64,000 bases of DNA from an uncultured Bacilli bacterium (lineage in GTDB: Bacteria > Bacillota_I > Bacilli_A > RF39 > UBA660). Shown in pieces: positions 7,599 through 16,640 of this stretch. The notes below the pieces were generated by a model. The model did no database searches, had not been told where the DNA came from, and saw nothing but the letters and a program-made list of their open reading frames with translations. The stretch spans positions 1-64,000 of the forward strand of contig CAKOPG010000003.1 in NCBI GenBank assembly GCA_934098745.1. Reading direction: 5' to 3'. How positions within the stretch are numbered: position 1 is the first letter of the stretch; each line of letters begins with the position of its first letter. The position numbers were made by a program, and so were the translations under genes.

Positions 7599-9944
7599 TT
7601 ATTTAGTTCCAATAAATTCTAATAAGCCAATAAACATGTTAATAAATTTTGGTTCTAAACCTGATTTTCTTAATTTTCTTAAGGCAATTCTTTTTTTATT
7701 TACTGGTAATTCACTAAATATTATTTCGTCAATTTTTTCTTTTAGGAGAGTGTTTATTTCAAGGTCATCTAGAATGCCTTGAATTTCTTCATTTATTACA
7801 CTTATGGTTTCTATTTCAATATTTCTACCATAGATATTTACTTCTATTTTATCATAAACGTTTATATCATTAATTTTTACTAGTAAGTCATTTTTTTCTA
7901 TTTCATAGTTATTCATAATTTCTTGATCTTTATACTTTACTACTACTCTATCTGGTTTTTTCATATTTCTAAAACGAAGAGTATAGTTTCTATTAGCTAA
8001 ATTCATATTGCCATCTTTTCTAGCAATAGTAAATTTATAGCCATATTCCATTTTATCAAGATTCATTTTGGTTACTAAGAAATTATTATTATTTTCTAGG
8101 CTGATGCCATCATCTTCATATAATTCATAGCTACCATATAGACCGTTTTCGGCGGGAAATATTTGTAATTCCATATTTATAGGGCAATTGGTATCATCAT
8201 CTAAGGACATTGGAATAATACTTCCTTCTTTAACAAATATAGGATAATCTTCATCTTTATAAAAGTTGACATAATATTTATTTCCACTAAATTTTTTACC
8301 ATTATCATAATCATACCAAACACCATTAGGAATAAATATTCGTTGAACTACTCTATTCATTTCTAAGTTTTTCTTTTTTACGATAGGACTTATCATGATT
8401 TTGCTACCAAAGAAGTATTGGTTAACGTAAGTTGGTTCATCATATATTTTAGGATATTTATAATATAGTGGTTGAACTATAGGAACACCATATTTATGAT
8501 AAACATATCCTTCATTATAGATATAAGGAATTAATTTATTACGGAGTTGCATATAATCCCTTATTACAGATAAATTTATTTGATTCCAACGCCATGGTTC
8601 TCTTTTATAGTATTTACCAGTGTCAGATGCTAAGATAAAAATAGGACTAAAAACACCGAGTTGAATATATCTAATATATAATTCATCATCTTCAATGCCA
8701 CCATAGTAGCCACCAATGGCGTGAGCTTGCCAACAAACGCCCATATTAGCAGCACTATTATTATATGTTGGTAAGATTTTTAATGTATCCCAGCTTACTT
8801 TTGTACGACCACTGTAAATTACAGGATATCTATGTGGAGCAATACCGGGGTTACGTGATAATATTACACCTCTTTCTGATAAGTTAGATATTACATAATG
8901 ATAGTGATTTAATTCAAATAAATTAACTTTATCAGAAGGATTATAATAATCTATATTAAAGATTTTGATACCACTATTTAAAAGACTGTTTACAACAACA
9001 TTAAAATAACCACTAATTTTAGTATTATCAAGAGGAATAAAAGTTAAATTACCTTTACTGTCAGGGTTCATATAACTAACTACTTGATTATATAATGGAT
9101 CTTGAGGATATATTGGTAATTCGGGGTTAATAGTAAGACCGAATTTTTGTTTTTTATTTAAGTAATAATTTTTAATATTATTTATATCAAAGAGTGATAA
9201 ATCATAGCTATAATTGCAGATGTTATTATGCCATTTACTACCTAATAAGAATACTGATATAGGTAGGTGGTTATCATTAAATTTTTTAATAACTTCATCA
9301 ATATTATACATATTATAAATATCATTTTTATACCACCATGTACCTAAAGTGTATCTAGGTATTAAAGATGGATACCCCGTTAAATTAAAATAATCTTGGA
9401 GGCAAAGACCTAAATCTGTACGATAGACAAAAACATATAAGTCAACACATTCTTCTCTTGGAACAAACATTTCATTTTCTATAGCAAAATTTTTGGAATC
9501 ATCAATAACTGTAAAACCATCTAAAGAATATAATCCTTTATCTAACTTTAAGTTATTTTCTAAATAATCAAGGGAATAATTAATACCTCCGACATTCCTA
9601 ATTTCTTTATTACCAGGGCGCCATTCTCTTTCAGTACCATTTACTACAATTCTTAGGTTGTTGTTATTAATGGGTTGCCCTTTGGAATATGTTAGGGTAA
9701 AATATTCGGTAACTATATTTAAGGCAATATCTGTTTCATTAATGGTATAATTAACTTTTCCAAAATCACGATTAATTACTAGGGATGTAGCTCTGTTTTC
9801 AAAAACATTATTTTTATTGTATTCAATACGAATTAATCTAGGAGTAAGAACTGTAAAACGATATTTATCACCGCGAATTACATTTCTATCAACAGCCTTT
9901 AAATTTTTTTGACTTTTTACAAAATATGAACATAAATTAGCCAT
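7599..9944 (-). CDS. GH31-like glycosidase with altered catalytic motifs
   Basis: The 781-residue protein has the alpha-glucosidase/GH31 layout: N-terminal beta-sandwich (1-190), a (beta/alpha)8 barrel from LIPRYTLGTWW (about 195), and C-terminal beta domains (GVWYDYDNGKKFSG and ELYEDDGIS). No signal peptide, so probably cytoplasmic. Three active-site positions look changed: the substrate-binding Asp of the family's iDxxW segment is Gly (LLGSKW), the general acid/base Asp expected after SG is Arg (YSGRTKVSW, about 380), and HDIGGF is HAIGGY (about 408). A candidate nucleophile Asp remains in NIDYYNP (about 332). Activity may be lost or different. A short helical tail (about 725-781) follows the usual fold. 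Confidence 0.8.
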   Translation of the reverse strand: MANLCSYFVKSQKNLKAVDRNVIRGDKYRFTVLTPRLIRIEYNKNNVFENRATSLVINRDFGKVNYTINETDIALNIVTEYFTLTYSKGQPINNNNLRIVVNGTEREWRPGNKEIRNVGGINYSLDYLENNLKLDKGLYSLDGFTVIDDSKNFAIENEMFVPREECVDLYVFVYRTDLGLCLQDYFNLTGYPSLIPRYTLGTWWYKNDIYNMYNIDEVIKKFNDNHLPISVFLLGSKWHNNICNYSYDLSLFDINNIKNYYLNKKQKFGLTINPELPIYPQDPLYNQVVSYMNPDSKGNLTFIPLDNTKISGYFNVVVNSLLNSGIKIFNIDYYNPSDKVNLFELNHYHYVISNLSERGVILSRNPGIAPHRYPVIYSGRTKVSWDTLKILPTYNNSAANMGVCWQAHAIGGYYGGIEDDELYIRYIQLGVFSPIFILASDTGKYYKREPWRWNQINLSVIRDYMQLRNKLIPYIYNEGYVYHKYGVPIVQPLYYKYPKIYDEPTYVNQYFFGSKIMISPIVKKKNLEMNRVVQRIFIPNGVWYDYDNGKKFSGNKYYVNFYKDEDYPIFVKEGSIIPMSLDDDTNCPINMELQIFPAENGLYGSYELYEDDGISLENNNNFLVTKMNLDKMEYGYKFTIARKDGNMNLANRNYTLRFRNMKKPDRVVVKYKDQEIMNNYEIEKNDLLVKINDINVYDKIEVNIYGRNIEIETISVINEEIQGILDDLEINTLLKEKIDEIIFSELPVNKKRIALRKLRKSGLEPKFINMFIGLLEFIGTK

Positions 9945-10017
9945 ATCACATCACCCTTTATTCTTTTTTAATTATAACATAATTGATAGTAATTTAAAAC
10001 AATAATTATAAAATTTA

Positions 10018-10046
10018 TTGAATTATAAGGTAATTTATAATATAAT
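10018..10046 (+). promoter_or_regulatory. Sigma-A promoter for the DUF5011-like gene
   Basis: TTGAAT (10018-10023), 17-base spacer, TATAAT (10041-10046), about 20 bases before the start codon. Confidence 0.75.
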
Positions 10047-10066
10047 GATACTAGGATGTGATATGA

Positions 10067-10696
10067 ATGTATTTTAATAATAAAAGAGAAGATACTAATA
10101 TTGATAGTGAATTTAAAAGTAGTAGAAAAAGTATTGATTTAAAGAAATATAAACTACCGATTATTATTGTTGGAAGTATCTTGTTATTAGCTATAGTAGT
10201 TGGAATTATTATATATATTATCAATAATAGTACAAAGTATTTTATACAGTTGTATGGTGATGAAGTAATGACTATTTATGTTGGTACGGAATATGTTGAA
10301 CAAGGTTATGCTGGAACTGATAGTAAGAAAAATAATCTAACGAGTCAGGTGGTGGTAGATAATAATTTGGATACTTCTACTATCGGAGAATATACAATTG
10401 TTTATAGATTACGTAATGCTAAGAAAGTAAGAACTATTAATGTTGTAGAGAAACCTACAGGATATACGACGATATATTTAAAAGGTAACTTGACTGTTTA
10501 TTTAAATATTGGTGGAGCTTATACAGAAGAGGGTTACACGGTTATAGATACAGTTGATAGTGATTTGACAGATAAAGTAAAGATTACTAATAATATTAAT
10601 AATGCTAAAGAAGGTACTTATCAGATTGTATATTCTGTTACTAATTCATCAGGAGTTACTACTTCTGCAACAAGAACTGTTATTGTTTCTAAATAA
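10067..10696 (+). CDS. Membrane-anchored surface protein with two DUF5011-type Ig-like domains
   Basis: The 209-residue product has about 30 charged cytoplasmic residues, one membrane helix (LPIIIVGSILLLAIVVGIII, about 30-52), then two similar 70-residue beta domains (about 60-130 and 140-209). Each follows the DUF5011 pattern: a Y-V/I-E-x-G-Y segment (EYVEQGYAGTD; AYTEEGYTVID), a LT/LTDKV strand and a GTYxIVY strand. These bacterial Ig-like domains usually occur in surface proteins. The type II topology would display both domains outside the membrane. It is one of few plus-strand genes, divergent from the GH31-like gene, with its own promoter and terminator. Ligand unknown. Confidence 0.75.
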   Translation: MYFNNKREDTNIDSEFKSSRKSIDLKKYKLPIIIVGSILLLAIVVGIIIYIINNSTKYFIQLYGDEVMTIYVGTEYVEQGYAGTDSKKNNLTSQVVVDNNLDTSTIGEYTIVYRLRNAKKVRTINVVEKPTGYTTIYLKGNLTVYLNIGGAYTEEGYTVIDTVDSDLTDKVKITNNINNAKEGTYQIVYSVTNSSGVTTSATRTVIVSK

Positions 10697-10726
10697 AAAA
10701 AGCCACTTTAACTTAGTGGTTTTTTG
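10694..10726 (+). terminator. Terminator after the DUF5011-like gene
   Basis: A-run, CCACT-loop-AGTGG stem, six-T run, straight after the stop codon. Confidence 0.8.
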
Positions 10727-10782
10727 ATATTTAAAATTATATTTATTATAAGAAAAGAACTTAAATTTGGAAAATAAGTTCT

Positions 10783-12963
10783 TTATTTTATTATTATTCT
10801 ACTGGTAACATCTTGATAATTAGTGTCGGTAACAGCTTCATAGTTAAACACTGAATTATTACCACCACGAGTGAGCCATCTATTAGTTTCAGTAAAATAG
10901 GTTAAATTATTGTTATTCGTTGATATTTCTTTGGTGGCATCTCCTAAAATAAAGTTATTGCTATAATATGTATCAATTTCTGTAGGATTAAGGTTGATGT
11001 TGGCAAAGTGAGTGTTAGTTAATAGTAATTCTTGATTTTCATCTGTTAGACTAGCCATAACGAATTCTTTAGGTCCACTGGCCATATTATAAACTCCATA
11101 TTTATTATTTGTTGATGAAATGGCATCATTTACGCAATTATTATTCATACAGATACCATATTTGGAATAAGTTAGATAACTTATGGCTCCCCACTCACTA
11201 TTTTTTATTAAATGATAGTTATCTCCTAGTCTTTTTACGGCTTGATAATAGTTTGCTAAATAGTTGTTTACCCACGGAGTAGTATTTTCATTACTAACCA
11301 CTTGGAAGTCAGGACTAATGCAAGCATCACCTTGACAATTGTTAGTGGTACCTATTTCATATTTACTAACCCAAAATCCAGTTAAGAATGTACTTTCATT
11401 ATTAAATGCTACATGAGCATAGTATTTGTTATTATCATTAGAAGTTACTTGAATAGTATGTTTTTCATCACTATAACATTTTGAATTTTGACAATAAATA
11501 TTGCCAGATGTCATATTACCTTTTTCAAAAGCAACGGTTACTCCTCTACTAGTAATATCTGAGGTTACAGTGCTATCTCCAAGAACATTCCATACGACAT
11601 ATTTAAATCTTGGTATCCAAACATATTGGGAATTTATATCATTATTATCAATAACTGTACCAGATGGACTTGAGATGTAATATTCTTTTTTAGTCATGGG
11701 AGTGAATTCATTATATCCACATAGCAAGTTATCTTCTATATATGTAACGGTTTCTTTAAAGTTATTAGATATGGCTTCATCATTTAAAATACTATTATAG
11801 ATATATATTTGATCTACTATGATATTTGAGGTATTAAAATTTTGATCAGTTCCTATTTTAAATGAATTACCATTACTTATAGAGCCATTAATTACTCCAC
11901 TGTAAATTTTGGTACCATCAACATACATGGATATATTATGACCATCATAAGTATAACCAATTGTATACCATCTAAATGGCTCTATTAAATAGTTAGTACT
12001 TGCTACTACTTGATTGCCATTAGTAAAGATAAATTGTTTATTTGTAACATCATATGAATAACTAATTTTATTATTTGTAATAAATGATAATTTATCAACA
12101 TCGATATCATTGACTTTAAAACGAATAAAGGCACTAATATTAGAATATTCATAATTATTAAGTCCTATGTCTAGGTAATTATCATCAATTATAAGATTAC
12201 CATTATTACTTTTTATATTAGATATTGTTAAGTTATTTCTTCCGGTTATATCATAAATTTTTCTTTCACTGTCGATGATAGAAACACTATTAGCCCAAAT
12301 GGCTTCGTCATAGTTATACCATAAGTTATCACTATCTAAATTACTAGCGGTAGCTTTTTGCCATTTTGAGGTAGTACTATTATAATATACAGGAATCATT
12401 TCATCTTTGATATCCGGATAATTAGCACCACTTCTATCAAGAGTTTTATAAATAGCTTCACCGGTAGCAATTATATCTGAGGTAAAATATTTACCTAGTT
12501 CGTCGTTAGGAGTATCTTTATCAAGCCATATATTTATTTTAAAGGTTTTTTCTTCTCCGGGATTAATAATAAGGTCATCAGCAATAATATTATCTGATAA
12601 GTATAGGGTTTTTGGTAAATTATCATTTACTTTTACTTTAATATATTTATCACTAATGGAATTATCTGAAGTCGATTTCATTTTTAATTTATAATGATAT
12701 GTTAAATTACCAGTATTTTTAATTTTTAAAACATATGGCTTTAGATCAGTAGCTTCACTATCATTTATAGGTAATGCGGAATCTAAAACTATTTTTTCAT
12801 CTTCAGTAAATTGTAAATCGAGAAGTCCGGTTTCATATTCTAAATTATCTATTGTATCTGTTTTAATAAATAAGGAGTATGTTGGTCCGCTTAAAGATAC
12901 AAAAACAAATAAAATAGCTAAAATCATAACATAAGTTTTATTTTTTTCAATAAATTCAAGCAT
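10783..12963 (-). CDS. SipW-type exported protein with LamG-like and SUMF-like domains
   Basis: A 726-residue secreted protein in the sipW operon. Residues about 10-32 form a TasA/SipW-type signal (VSLSGPTYSLFIKT). Residues 33-165 are a TasA-like beta domain; about 235-395 resemble a LamG/concanavalin-like sandwich (MYVDGTKIYSG); about 430-726 resemble the formylglycine-enzyme (SUMF) fold, with VWIPRFKYVVWN, GFWVSKYEIG, NSEWGAISYL, YGVYNMASGPKEFV and RGGNNS. The last part is closely matched by the protein at 28016-29614. SUMF-like domains can be enzymes or, in secreted phase-variable proteins, binding scaffolds; I favour binding. AAGGTGAT ribosome site; 26 bases downstream of the repeat protein. 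Confidence 0.7.
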   Translation of the reverse strand: MLEFIEKNKTYVMILAILFVFVSLSGPTYSLFIKTDTIDNLEYETGLLDLQFTEDEKIVLDSALPINDSEATDLKPYVLKIKNTGNLTYHYKLKMKSTSDNSISDKYIKVKVNDNLPKTLYLSDNIIADDLIINPGEEKTFKINIWLDKDTPNDELGKYFTSDIIATGEAIYKTLDRSGANYPDIKDEMIPVYYNSTTSKWQKATASNLDSDNLWYNYDEAIWANSVSIIDSERKIYDITGRNNLTISNIKSNNGNLIIDDNYLDIGLNNYEYSNISAFIRFKVNDIDVDKLSFITNNKISYSYDVTNKQFIFTNGNQVVASTNYLIEPFRWYTIGYTYDGHNISMYVDGTKIYSGVINGSISNGNSFKIGTDQNFNTSNIIVDQIYIYNSILNDEAISNNFKETVTYIEDNLLCGYNEFTPMTKKEYYISSPSGTVIDNNDINSQYVWIPRFKYVVWNVLGDSTVTSDITSRGVTVAFEKGNMTSGNIYCQNSKCYSDEKHTIQVTSNDNNKYYAHVAFNNESTFLTGFWVSKYEIGTTNNCQGDACISPDFQVVSNENTTPWVNNYLANYYQAVKRLGDNYHLIKNSEWGAISYLTYSKYGICMNNNCVNDAISSTNNKYGVYNMASGPKEFVMASLTDENQELLLTNTHFANINLNPTEIDTYYSNNFILGDATKEISTNNNNLTYFTETNRWLTRGGNNSVFNYEAVTDTNYQDVTSRIIIK

Positions 12964-12989
12964 TGTATCACCTTCTTCTCCTTATTATA

Positions 12990-14636
12990 TTATTCTTCTA
13001 TCCAAGCATATACTTTTATTGTTCCATAAAAATATTTATCTTGCATACTATTAGGAATTGTTTCATAATCTGTCCATAACATTAATTTTATGCTAGTTTC
13101 ATCTCTTGGAGCTATTTTGCCTTCATATAAGATGTAGTTAGTTCCTTTTATGGATAAATTTTTACTTATTTTATCTTTAGTCCATTCTTTTTCATTTAAA
13201 AAAGTGGGATTTACATAATCATCTTTAGTTGACAATTGATATTTTATATAAGCTGTATCTAAGGTAGTTCTGTTAGATTTTTCAATAACGATACGATACG
13301 TTACAATATCATTGGTATTATTAGATATTGTAAAATCGTTTTTTCCGGTACTATCTTTGTCGTTATCTATATCTTTTAAGTTACCATCTTTATCGACGAT
13401 AACACTTGATTTAGGAACAATAGCGGTATAATCTTTAGTTTTGATAACGGCAGTCTCTTCGAAGAAAAGAATGTTTTCGTTTCCAGTATTAGTCTCATTA
13501 GCTAACTTTTCTTTTGGACCATCAACTTGGGAAATGGTATCGTTTTGATATAGGATATCGCTATTTTCAGGAATATATAGTTTTTCACCATTATAATCAA
13601 TTACAGCGCCACCATTGGTATAATAAATTATTTTACCATCAGAACTCTTTTTACTTTCTTCTACATATATATTATCAACAATTTCAAATATTTTATTATT
13701 AACTATTTTTATACTATTACTTTTTCTTACACTGATGGTTTTAGTGCCATTTCTAATTATAGTGCCACCATCTTGATAATAATCTATGATATTGCCATCA
13801 GCTAATTTTTTGGTAGAAATAATAGTAGCAGAATTATTATTTATGAATTCTATATTATTATTATCTATTTTAAGATCTCTTTCATTTCTTAAAAGATAGC
13901 TTTTGTTATCTTTAATAATTTCAATTGTTCCATCATAATAGTAATTAATTTGATTATTACCTACGTTTTTGGTTTCTTTTAAGTAAGTTACTTTATTATT
14001 AGAGATATAATTATTTAGTACATCATTGGCATTTCTAATAAATAAATCCATTTTACTGTTAGTAAGTTCAGCAGAGCCATCAGAATAAAAGGTTATGGTT
14101 CCATAGGGATATTCTTTTATTTCTTTGATAGTTATATCACTAACTACTGCTTTAGTATTAATAATTCCGGCACTATCTATACCATATTCACCATTTTCTA
14201 AGGCACCAATACGGGTAATAAGATTACGTTTTTTCATAATTTTAATGGCTGTTCCATCACTAAAGTAGCGAATAACAAAATCATCTGATTCAACTTTTTT
14301 AGTAAGTAATACTTCGCCATCTGATTTGAATAAACTATTTTTACGGAAATTTGTTTTGGCTTGTTCTTCAGTCAAGGGATTATTTGAAGAGCTTATTGTA
14401 GCATTGTATTCATTTAAAGAGGTATCTATGGTTACTTCTTTGATATCCGGTTCTTTAATACTTGCAATATGTTTAAAGAAGACAAAGCCACCAGTAATAA
14501 GTAGTATTAAAGCAAACAATATAAGATATTTACCATATTTTTTTAGAAATAAGGCAAAATTTGATTGTTTTTCTTCAAGGACAATTTTTTCTTCAGGTTT
14601 ATTTAACTCAACTACTTCGATTTTTTTCTTCATCAT
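12990..14636 (-). CDS. Membrane-anchored repeat protein of the sipW operon
   Basis: About 548 residues. A charged N-terminus and one membrane helix (YLILFALILLITGGFVFF, about 40-60) precede at least five repeats built around an aromatic-x-D/N-G core: YFSDGTAIKI, FYSDGSAEL, YYYDGTIEII, YYQDGGTIIRNG and YYTNGGAVIDYNG, each followed by a basic beta strand, spaced roughly 45-60 residues. The C-terminal 110 residues (from DFTISNNTND) look like a TasA-type beta sandwich ending KVYAWIEE. Likely an extracellular stalk or adhesive; no family recognised. Of two in-frame starts, the ATG at 14636 has the better spacing to AGG in the overlapping end of sipW; 14645 is the alternative. Confidence 0.65.
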   Translation of the reverse strand: MMKKKIEVVELNKPEEKIVLEEKQSNFALFLKKYGKYLILFALILLITGGFVFFKHIASIKEPDIKEVTIDTSLNEYNATISSSNNPLTEEQAKTNFRKNSLFKSDGEVLLTKKVESDDFVIRYFSDGTAIKIMKKRNLITRIGALENGEYGIDSAGIINTKAVVSDITIKEIKEYPYGTITFYSDGSAELTNSKMDLFIRNANDVLNNYISNNKVTYLKETKNVGNNQINYYYDGTIEIIKDNKSYLLRNERDLKIDNNNIEFINNNSATIISTKKLADGNIIDYYQDGGTIIRNGTKTISVRKSNSIKIVNNKIFEIVDNIYVEESKKSSDGKIIYYTNGGAVIDYNGEKLYIPENSDILYQNDTISQVDGPKEKLANETNTGNENILFFEETAVIKTKDYTAIVPKSSVIVDKDGNLKDIDNDKDSTGKNDFTISNNTNDIVTYRIVIEKSNRTTLDTAYIKYQLSTKDDYVNPTFLNEKEWTKDKISKNLSIKGTNYILYEGKIAPRDETSIKLMLWTDYETIPNSMQDKYFYGTIKVYAWIEE

Positions 14637-14646
14637 AAGAATCATC

Positions 14647-15303
14647 CTACTCTTTTATTAATTTTGTCTTTTGACCAACTTTCTTTAATACTTTCATAAT
14701 GTCATAAGATAATATTACTAAGCATGGTAATAAAATACATATGATTAATCCACCTTTACTAGATAATAAATCTTGAAGGTATCCTAGTTTAGGTATTTTT
14801 AAAATTACTTTACCAAGAATATTAGTATCACGAACTAAAGCATTATCTGCTACATTGTTATAATCGCCTTTGGTACGATAAACATAACTATCGGTAACAT
14901 CATCATAATACTTTTCAATTATTCTGTGCGTTATTGATATGCCACCAAATCTTGGATCAGGAGAAATGAAGGTAATGACATCTTCGACATTTAGTTCTTT
15001 TTCGGGTACTTTTTTGGTAACAACAATATCTTTGACTTTTATTTCTGGATACATACTACCAGATAAAACTACATAGGCATTAAATACGGGAGCACTATAA
15101 TCACCTTTCATGGCTCTTAGTTTAATATCTGCTATATAAAGAAGTAGTGTTCCGCCAATTAATAATAAGAAGATAAATAATGCATATGACATAACACTTA
15201 AAATATATTTAAAGATATTCTCTTTAGGTTTAATTACTTTTACAGTGTAATGTTTTACTCCAAAAATATTATTTATACTTTTTTCTTCGATATCTGTCAT
15301 CAT
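14647..15303 (-). CDS. sipW: Signal peptidase I, SipW (ER/archaeal) type
   Basis: The 218-residue membrane peptidase has an N-terminal helix (about 33-58), the catalytic Ser in VVLSGSMYPEI (Ser83) and a His instead of Lys as general base in ISITHRI (His126), which marks the SipW/ER type. A second helix lies near the C-terminus (GLIICILLPCLVILSYDI). SipW cleaves TasA and TapA in Bacillus subtilis. Here it heads an operon with two candidate substrates (12990-14636 and 10783-12963), and four other SipW-type proteins occur elsewhere in the window. Ribosome site GGGAGTG, strong promoter upstream. Confidence 0.93.
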   Translation of the reverse strand: MMTDIEEKSINNIFGVKHYTVKVIKPKENIFKYILSVMSYALFIFLLLIGGTLLLYIADIKLRAMKGDYSAPVFNAYVVLSGSMYPEIKVKDIVVTKKVPEKELNVEDVITFISPDPRFGGISITHRIIEKYYDDVTDSYVYRTKGDYNNVADNALVRDTNILGKVILKIPKLGYLQDLLSSKGGLIICILLPCLVILSYDIMKVLKKVGQKTKLIKE

Positions 15304-15332
15304 AAAAACACTCCCTTATTCTCATAATAATT

Positions 15333-15361
15333 ATTATACATTATTCTTAGATAAAATTCAA
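15333..15361 (-). promoter_or_regulatory. Sigma-A promoter for the sipW operon
   Basis: TTGAAT (15356-15361), 17-base spacer, TATAAT (15333-15338). Confidence 0.78.
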
Positions 15362-15373
15362 TACTCTATAACT

Positions 15374-15403
15374 AGAAAAAAACAAGTTTTTGTGAACTTG
15401 TTT
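15374..15403 (-). terminator. Terminator after the ArsP_2-like gene
   Basis: On the minus strand AAAACAAGTT-loop-AACTTGTTTTTTT, just downstream of the stop codon at 15425. Confidence 0.8.
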
Positions 15404-15424
15404 TCTTGTAAACTTACATGATAG

Positions 15425-16240
15425 TTAGATAATAATATTAAAGATAATACCACAGATACTTGAATATATTATTAATGATAAAAGTATTAAAATATTTTCT
15501 AAAATATTTTTGTTTTGTTTAAATAATACTAGTAAACCTACTCCACTAGATGATAATAAGCCGGCAAGGCAACTTCCGAATGGAATAACGTTAGATAAAT
15601 ATAATTCTGTTATTAAGACACTGGCAGCACAGTTAGGAATAAGGCCAATAATACTGGTAATTATTGGAATTAATATTTTATTTCCTTGAACTATATTAGT
15701 AAGTTTATCAGTATCTATTATATAGTTTAGAATAATATTTACTATTAATATAAAGATAGTTATTTTTATAGTATGGATTAAACTAGATTTTAAAATACTA
15801 TCTTCACAATGACAATGATCTTCTTCACATATTTTATCTATTTCATCTTTTTTGGATTTTTTAAAGAATAAATCAACTAAGAAACCAAAGATAAATCCTA
15901 AAGAAAACTTGGTTATTAGGAATACTAAAATAGTTTTTAAATCGGTTTTATTGGAAATGAAAATTGGTAACATTTCATCAGAAGTTGATAAATATATAGA
16001 AAATAAAGTACCTAAGGTAATTACTCTGGCGGCATATAGATTAGATGCTAATGCTGAAAAACCACATTGAGGAATAATACCAAATAATGAGCCAGCAATA
16101 GGTCCAAATTTATTGATTTTAGATAGTTGCTTTTTATTAGTAAATTTATGTTCTATCAATTCCATGATAATAAAAGATAAGAATAAAAATGGTACTAATT
16201 TTATAGCATCAATAAAAGCATCAATAAGTATATCTTTCAT
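15425..16240 (-). CDS. Putative heavy-metal exporter, ArsP_2-like (10-TM)
   Basis: A 271-residue polytopic protein with about eight to ten hydrophobic segments and two related motifs, one per half: LFGIIPQCGFSALASNLY and IGLIPNCAASVLITELYL. Such a duplicated PxCxxS motif with conserved Cys is typical of the ArsP_2/putative manganese-or-arsenic exporter family. Substrate is not known from sequence; a cytoplasmic loop rich in Cys/His (EEDHCHCEDS, about 140-150) suggests metal contact. I chose the ATG at 16240 because AAGGAATATAT gives the ribosome site; the open frame extends 14 codons further up without one. Confidence 0.75.
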   Translation of the reverse strand: MKDILIDAFIDAIKLVPFLFLSFIIMELIEHKFTNKKQLSKINKFGPIAGSLFGIIPQCGFSALASNLYAARVITLGTLFSIYLSTSDEMLPIFISNKTDLKTILVFLITKFSLGFIFGFLVDLFFKKSKKDEIDKICEEDHCHCEDSILKSSLIHTIKITIFILIVNIILNYIIDTDKLTNIVQGNKILIPIITSIIGLIPNCAASVLITELYLSNVIPFGSCLAGLLSSSGVGLLVLFKQNKNILENILILLSLIIYSSICGIIFNIII

Positions 16241-16314
16241 ATATATTCCTTCTTTCTTTTTATAGCTACATGTATTATACAATAAGTTAATATTTTAGTA
16301 AAGATTTATTTTAA

Positions 16315-16346
16315 AAAGAAAAAGAATAGAAATTAATCTATTCTTT
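16315..16346 (-). terminator. Terminator after the SASP gene
   Basis: Minus-strand AAAGAATAGA-TTAATT-TCTATTCTTTTTC hairpin right after the stop. Confidence 0.8.
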
Positions 16347-16352
16347 GATGAC

Positions 16353-16562
16353 TTATTTACCTTGAGTGTAGTTACCACTTAAATGACTTTGTCCTAATTT
16401 AACTAATCTTTTAGTGATTTCTCCACCAACTGATCCGTTTGCTCTTGAAGTAGCATCTGGTCCTAAATTAACACCAAATTCGTTAGCTATTTCATATTTC
16501 ATTCTTTCGATAGCTTGCTTAGCTCCTGGAACAACTAGTTTATTATTATTTGAATTATTCAT
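16353..16562 (-). CDS. Alpha/beta-type small acid-soluble spore protein
   Basis: The 69-residue protein saturates and protects forespore DNA. Seen: the GPR protease cleavage region EIANEFGV (about 24-31), the conserved LGPDATSRANGSVGGEITKR core, and the C-terminal KLGQSHLSG. Length is typical of the family. It is strong evidence that the organism makes endospores. Ribosome site AGGAGGTGA. The upstream region fits a forespore sigma-G-like promoter, and it has its own terminator, so it is monocistronic. Confidence 0.96.
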   Translation of the reverse strand: MNNSNNNKLVVPGAKQAIERMKYEIANEFGVNLGPDATSRANGSVGGEITKRLVKLGQSHLSGNYTQGK

Positions 16563-16584
16563 TTAATTTCACCTCCTACACTAA

Positions 16585-16614
16585 TAGGTTGTGAAATATT
16601 GTAAATTTAATACT
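16585..16614 (-). promoter_or_regulatory. Candidate sigma-G promoter for the SASP gene
   Basis: AGTATT (16609-16614), 17-base spacer, CAACCTA (16585-16591); close to the sigma-G pattern TGNATA / CATNNTA. Weak but well placed. Confidence 0.45.
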
Positions 16615-16640
16615 CTTTTTGTGTTGGTAATTTTTTCAAG

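Noticed and set aside
10121..10696. Possible pilin or sortase substrate at the DUF5011-like gene
   Set aside because: No LPxTG motif or C-terminal anchor; the N-terminal helix explains the anchoring.
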